From contig JASISA010000019.1 of the NCBI GenBank assembly GCA_031771865.1, positions 248,001-312,000 on the forward strand: a DNA stretch of 64,000 bases. The letters run 5' to 3'. Below, piece by piece: positions 60,901 through 64,000 of this stretch. The DNA is from Nothophaeocryptopus gaeumannii (lineage: Eukaryota; Ascomycota; Dothideomycetes; Mycosphaerellales; Mycosphaerellaceae). Position 1 is the stretch's first letter. Each line of letters starts with the position of its first letter. Under the pieces are notes generated by a model. The model made no database searches. It was not told where the DNA came from and saw nothing but the letters and a program-made list of their open reading frames with translations. Position numbers and translations under genes: made by a program.

Positions 60901-63900
60901 CATAAGGCCACGAAACCCATTCGCTTCATGGTCCAAGCGACTTAACACTGAATCAAGAGAAGCAGGTTGCGGCACGCCGTAGAATGAGTCTGGTTCCTCG
61001 ACTTGCTTGTAGATTGAAAGCAGCAGGTCCTCCGGGAGCGTTTGCGATGCTTCCAACTGAGACGACCGCTTGGACGAGCGGCGGTTTTTCTCCTCTGCCG
61101 GTGATATCGTGGATTCCGCGAGCAGCAGTGCAGACGTGGGCATACCACAGCGTGATCCTGCACGAGCCACTGCCATGTAGTTGACGTTGAGCCACTTGCT
61201 ACGATCGGCCTTCGTGGCTTCGCCTGGATAGCGCTGCCGCCTTAGATAGAGGAGAAGCCGCAAGAAGAATTGGTGTTTGGAGCAGAGAAATGGGTCGTCA
61301 TCGGCCACGTGCGCATCTATGGCGGCTGAGAGAGCGTCTTGAAGAATCGAAGAGGCATTCACGTTCCTGGCGAGCAGTATGTGAATGACACACGGTATTA
61401 GATCGACAGCTACTGCAGGAAGGTTTTGCAGTAAAGGCGCGAGGCAAGATACAATTGGGTCATCCGACACCCAGCGACATACTGTTACCGCCAGGTGAGT
61501 CGCCCATTGATCCAACGACTGGTGGCAATTCACTTCCAGGGCTTTGTGAATCGCTTGCTCGTTGGGGTTCGCTGGTGCTTCGTAGATGACCATGGGCGGC
61601 TCATATGAGTGATTACCGTCACACACGGCGGCGAATATAGCGTCTCCCAGCATGTTCTCGAAACCAATGAACTCGGAAGCATTCCCAGCAGTGTTGAACG
61701 CATGCGAGATCTTCCGCAAGCTGAATTCGGCCAACCCAGCCTCTGAACGATTCCTGGAGTATAGAGACCGATGCAACCGCTGGATGATAGCATTCTGTGA
61801 GGGCAGAATGCCATCAAGATCCTCCACCGCTGGGCTAGGGAGATCCTGAGTCTCAAGACTACCTGTATGGGTCGGTCGGATTCCTGTGGAGGCGTACGCA
61901 CGTCCAAGCGACCGTGCAGCCCACACCACAAACCCCTCGTCAAGCGCCGGCGTATGCAGCATCTCCCAGAGCTCCTGAGCATAATGGGCAGCATCGCAAT
62001 CCTTCCCAAGCAAATCTTCTGACACATTCACAGGAGCATGAAAGTTCTCAGATAGCAGCCCAAGAGCCTCGACTGTGTCTTCACGTGAACACAGAGGCTC
62101 CGCAGATCGCCATTGATCGAAGAGGAAAGACAGAATTACGCTCTCAGCGCTGCCGGACCTCGCGTTTCCTGGGAGCTGAATGTCATTAAGCGCAGTAACG
62201 AGTTCTCCAATGTCTGAGGTATCTTGGGACTCAGTCAACTGTGTGAGGTAGTTGACCAGCCACGTCTGAAAGTCCCTCATTTTCTCCACTGTTGCAATGT
62301 GCTGGCTTTCCTGTGTTATACTCTCATGCTCCGATCGAGAATGTCTCCTCATCCTGAGAATGAGCAAGATGGCGGCGCCCATCGTGAAAGCCAGACGGGT
62401 CCTTAGGTAGGTCCTGCTGTTGTTGAGTAGGTATTTCAAGATACCTAGAACATCGTCGGCGCATTCGCCATCACTCAAGAAAGGGCGTAGAGAGTGGATG
62501 AGCATTTCAACGCCAAACCCACCCAACGCAACATCTCCGGCCATTGCCACCAAGATTCTGATTCTTCTGATCATGAGGCATGAGTGCAGAGAGCCGAGGG
62601 TATCGTCCATCCTGTCCAGAAGCATTCGCGCAGTCAAAGCGAACGAGGAAGGTGTCCACATTGTTTGAGGATCGTACCTCAAACGCCTGCAGAGTCTCTC
62701 GAACGTGTCGACAAGATACTTTTTCGGCAAACAAGGCTGTAGACCTGGTGGCAGCTCGCGATCAGAGAAGCTGTAGCCCGTCATTGCCCTCAAGGCCTTG
62801 TGTGCGGTCTTGTAGGGATTCTTGTTGTCTTCATTCTTCTTATCGAGCCACACGTCGCGAACGTCCTCATGCCCAAGAGCAAGGAAGAAGTACCCAGCAA
62901 CCGAGGGATAGCACTCTTTGAGCAGCGGCAAGCTGTGCTCCTTGCCTCCGATGGCAGCCACGAGCTCGATCTCAGCCTTATTCTGTTTGCCATCTTTTGG
63001 CTTTATCACCACGTCTGCTATCATGCAATAAGCAACGCACTTCGCGAAGGACTGCTTGACAGCATGTCTGGTCGTCATCATTAGGGCCTTGCTCATAAGA
63101 TTCAGCCCTTCGTTATTTCCAAGCATCGTCAGCAGGCCTAAAATTTCGGCTCTGTTTTGCTTGAGAAGATCGTGAAGCGAGCGGTAATGAAAGGCTGCAA
63201 ATGGCAAGTCTTTCAGAGCCCGGCCATTGTCGAACCATGAATAGAGTAATTGCGGCGCGAAGAGTAGAAAGAGACTCCTCGAATTCTTGACCGAGGTTGA
63301 CGATGCAAGTTCTAAGATGCAATGCGTTGCATGAGCCAAGGAAGTGTGTAATCGTCCTGCGGCGTCCAGCACAAACCAGACGCAACTCACGAGGAGCGTT
63401 CGCCATCTGCAACCCAGTTTCGTCAAGAAGAGCAGCCGCATCGCAATGTCCTCGGTGCGATCGACGGAGTCTGGCAGGCGGCGTTGAAGATCCTCGAAAA
63501 GGCTAGCATGACGCGAGAGAACGAATTGTCCAAAGATGGAGGGTATACTTCCCGCCAGACCAAATTGGACCGCAACTGGAGCCTGTTGTATGAGATCGAA
63601 CAAGCTAGATCTGGCGGATACTATGCCTTCAGATCTCTTGCTGACCTCCGGATACTCTGGATCGACTTGGCAAAGCTTCAGCAGAAGCTGCGCGAGGCGC
63701 CTCTGCGCGCCGGGCGAAAGGGATTCGTCTTTAAGTGCTCTCCCAGTGAACCACTCGTAGATGTCCATGCCAAAGTCATACAGCTTCTTGTTGCTGCTGT
63801 CAGACCAGACTTGTGCGAGGTCTGTCATGATGTCGAGCAGGGTTCCCAGGGCTACCTCAGACATGCCGTAACGGTACTGACCAACATAGTCGTCCATAAA

Positions 63901-64000
63901 GCAGCTCAGAAGACGATCCACTTCCTCTGCGCCCAGGTGGATACCGATATGCGGCAAAACACCGATGGCATCCCGGCACGACAGTAAAGCATCTTCGCTC
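57973..64000 (-). CDS. TEL1: DNA-damage checkpoint kinase TEL1/ATM (5'-truncated by window edge)
   Basis: PI3-kinase-related protein kinase that signals DNA double-strand breaks and maintains telomeres. The frame is open without intron for about 2,008 codons to the window edge; the true start and N-terminal TAN region lie beyond it. The listed ORF start at 63957 is a TTG, not the real start. From the C-terminus: FATC domain (ELIQMATDEKNLAVLFQGWAAFY-like end), kinase activation DLGVAFEQGRVLPIPE, catalytic GLGDRHCSNIML, and the P-loop region FKSGNDDLRQDAIMEQVFEEV, which matches ATM/TEL1 rather than ATR/MEC1 (those lack the DDLRQDAIMEQ form). A FAT region of alpha-helical repeats precedes it. 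It faces the protease gene tail to tail. Confidence 0.95.
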   Translation of the reverse strand, partial: SEDALLSCRDAIGVLPHIGIHLGAEEVDRLLSCFMDDYVGQYRYGMSEVALGTLLDIMTDLAQVWSDSSNKKLYDFGMDIYEWFTGRALKDESLSPGAQRRLAQLLLKLCQVDPEYPEVSKRSEGIVSARSSLFDLIQQAPVAVQFGLAGSIPSIFGQFVLSRHASLFEDLQRRLPDSVDRTEDIAMRLLFLTKLGCRWRTLLVSCVWFVLDAAGRLHTSLAHATHCILELASSTSVKNSRSLFLLFAPQLLYSWFDNGRALKDLPFAAFHYRSLHDLLKQNRAEILGLLTMLGNNEGLNLMSKALMMTTRHAVKQSFAKCVAYCMIADVVIKPKDGKQNKAEIELVAAIGGKEHSLPLLKECYPSVAGYFFLALGHEDVRDVWLDKKNEDNKNPYKTAHKALRAMTGYSFSDRELPPGLQPCLPKKYLVDTFERLCRRLRYDPQTMWTPSSFALTARMLLDRMDDTLGSLHSCLMIRRIRILVAMAGDVALGGFGVEMLIHSLRPFLSDGECADDVLGILKYLLNNSRTYLRTRLAFTMGAAILLILRMRRHSRSEHESITQESQHIATVEKMRDFQTWLVNYLTQLTESQDTSDIGELVTALNDIQLPGNARSGSAESVILSFLFDQWRSAEPLCSREDTVEALGLLSENFHAPVNVSEDLLGKDCDAAHYAQELWEMLHTPALDEGFVVWAARSLGRAYASTGIRPTHTGSLETQDLPSPAVEDLDGILPSQNAIIQRLHRSLYSRNRSEAGLAEFSLRKISHAFNTAGNASEFIGFENMLGDAIFAAVCDGNHSYEPPMVIYEAPANPNEQAIHKALEVNCHQSLDQWATHLAVTVCRWVSDDPIVSCLAPLLQNLPAVAVDLIPCVIHILLARNVNASSILQDALSAAIDAHVADDDPFLCSKHQFFLRLLLYLRRQRYPGEATKADRSKWLNVNYMAVARAGSRCGMPTSALLLAESTISPAEEKNRRSSKRSSQLEASQTLPEDLLLSIYKQVEEPDSFYGVPQPASLDSVLSRLDHEANGFRGLMFRSAQMDSHMRHQQRLPEADAIGMIQSLSTLSFNSLTFALVTRGIGDTMTCSSEMLSAAQKLQQWEITPPETRSDTSRTFGVFQELSRASDLFHVQGKSQSAMLEHMKEGISKGKSAIPSHAWHGVLTTLTEIGEIISSANEPDAAFRWDVMKSRQQWMHMARFDDVKSVLSGRETLFGILSHNAALQKALHLDQKRFRLFEAEALLATSQLSREHSQLQEALAATTALNGLSQSFRDLNLSLNGAMKHETALVLWESKEADISVKILREVASLKDLEKQDVVVGRAGLLAQLGHQLAEARLEKPEDILSLYLKPALSHANKQPRTAEAGKVYYEFAKFCDNELQSPGNIENLSRMCKLRQGKEEEIAAIKQSLRTKSRADQEKIRNKELRQAQVWLELDSAEEKRLKEARRGHVQASLRSYLQALAASDQHDICVLRFFALWLENSDDGDVEADNEVLKYLPLVPSWKFVRLMNQLMSRLDDGVSPFQQALGELMHRIFKEHPHHSLHHLFAARSAKPGADGAALSRLSAANAITEDLRADLKQRNFIDRFWAACRLYRKLAEVAAPDPPRGTNKVPVGKFKEAKEVFDNVVKYRLPPATITLPLRPSGGYSDVPVITGFDKEVAVMTGLSVPKVMAAKASDGKKYKQLFKSGNDDLRQDAIMEQVFEEVSTMLQNHKVTRQRQLTVRTYKVIPLTSRAGIIEFVPNSIPLNDWIKPAHRRYHPNGCSDAKAREAISGIYRAGGTFEQRLDAYRKVCANMPPVLRHFFFEHFDDPDEWFAKRTAYTRTTASVSILGYILGLGDRHCSNIMLDTITGEIIHIDLGVAFEQGRVLPIPELVPFRLTRDIVDGMGVTGTEGVFRRCCEFTLKAVREDKDSIMTLLNVLRYDPLYTWALNPVRAKKVQDQEDNGIPGPQQNSSRKREQEAGEAGRALSVVEKKLSKDLSTSAAVNELIQMATDEKNLAVLFQGWAAFY

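Noticed and set aside
57973..63957. TEL1 start at 63957
   Set aside because: That codon is TTG and the frame continues to the window edge; the gene is 5'-truncated.

Overview
This window is nuclear DNA of a filamentous ascomycete. The evidence is intron style (most introns 44-70 bp, GT-AG, often with a CTGAC/CTAAC-like branch sequence), Zn2Cys6 transcription factors, an OMP decarboxylase with the acidic insertion of filamentous ascomycetes, and a divergent FET3-FTR1 pair. A dothideomycete is my best guess from gene style; that is inference. The window is gene-rich. I saw no transposon, rRNA, convincing tRNA, CRISPR array or prokaryotic feature.

Layout. 1-5 kb: the 5' end of a DIP2-like gene and a ferric reductase. 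5-11 kb: a 1,832-residue DUF4045/gelsolin-repeat protein. 11.8-15.4 kb: a divergent pair, ARL2/CIN4 GTPase (six exons, one of only 17 nt) and a disordered GNAT protein. 15.9-16.6 kb: a small secreted cysteine-containing protein. 17.5-22.7 kb: divergent TAF4 and YSH1/CPSF73. 24.6-26.4 kb: a Zn2Cys6 regulator. 27.3-28.5 kb: OMP decarboxylase. 29.1 kb: a minisatellite. 30.4-35.0 kb: the high-affinity iron uptake pair FET3 and FTR1 around a 1.4 kb promoter carrying several SreA-like GATA sites. 35.5-40.2 kb: BTB protein, VWA protein and UNC93-like transporter. 41.2-47.5 kb: a Zn2Cys6 regulator, a phytanoyl-CoA-dioxygenase-like enzyme and a dimethylformamidase-like amidohydrolase; the last two are divergent from one promoter. 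47.7-53.7 kb: tail-anchored protein, ER protein disulfide isomerase, a membrane protein with a degenerate aspartic-protease fold, and an AT-hook protein. 54.3-57.7 kb: eIF2B delta and a V8-like secreted serine protease. 58.0-64.0 kb: a 5'-truncated TEL1/ATM kinase.

How the genes fit together. FRE, FET3 and FTR1 are the reduction, re-oxidation and permeation steps of reductive iron assimilation. The 41-47.5 kb block looks like a small, apparently uncharacterised catabolic module: two predicted iron enzymes sharing a promoter, next to a pathway-style regulator. It is my best candidate for something undescribed. The rest is mostly housekeeping.

Gene models were built by hand: each splice pair was chosen so that frame and family motifs continue, and coding lengths sum to multiples of three. 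None is backed by transcript data. Several long open frames begin at TTG or GTG; there I moved the start to the first plausible ATG.
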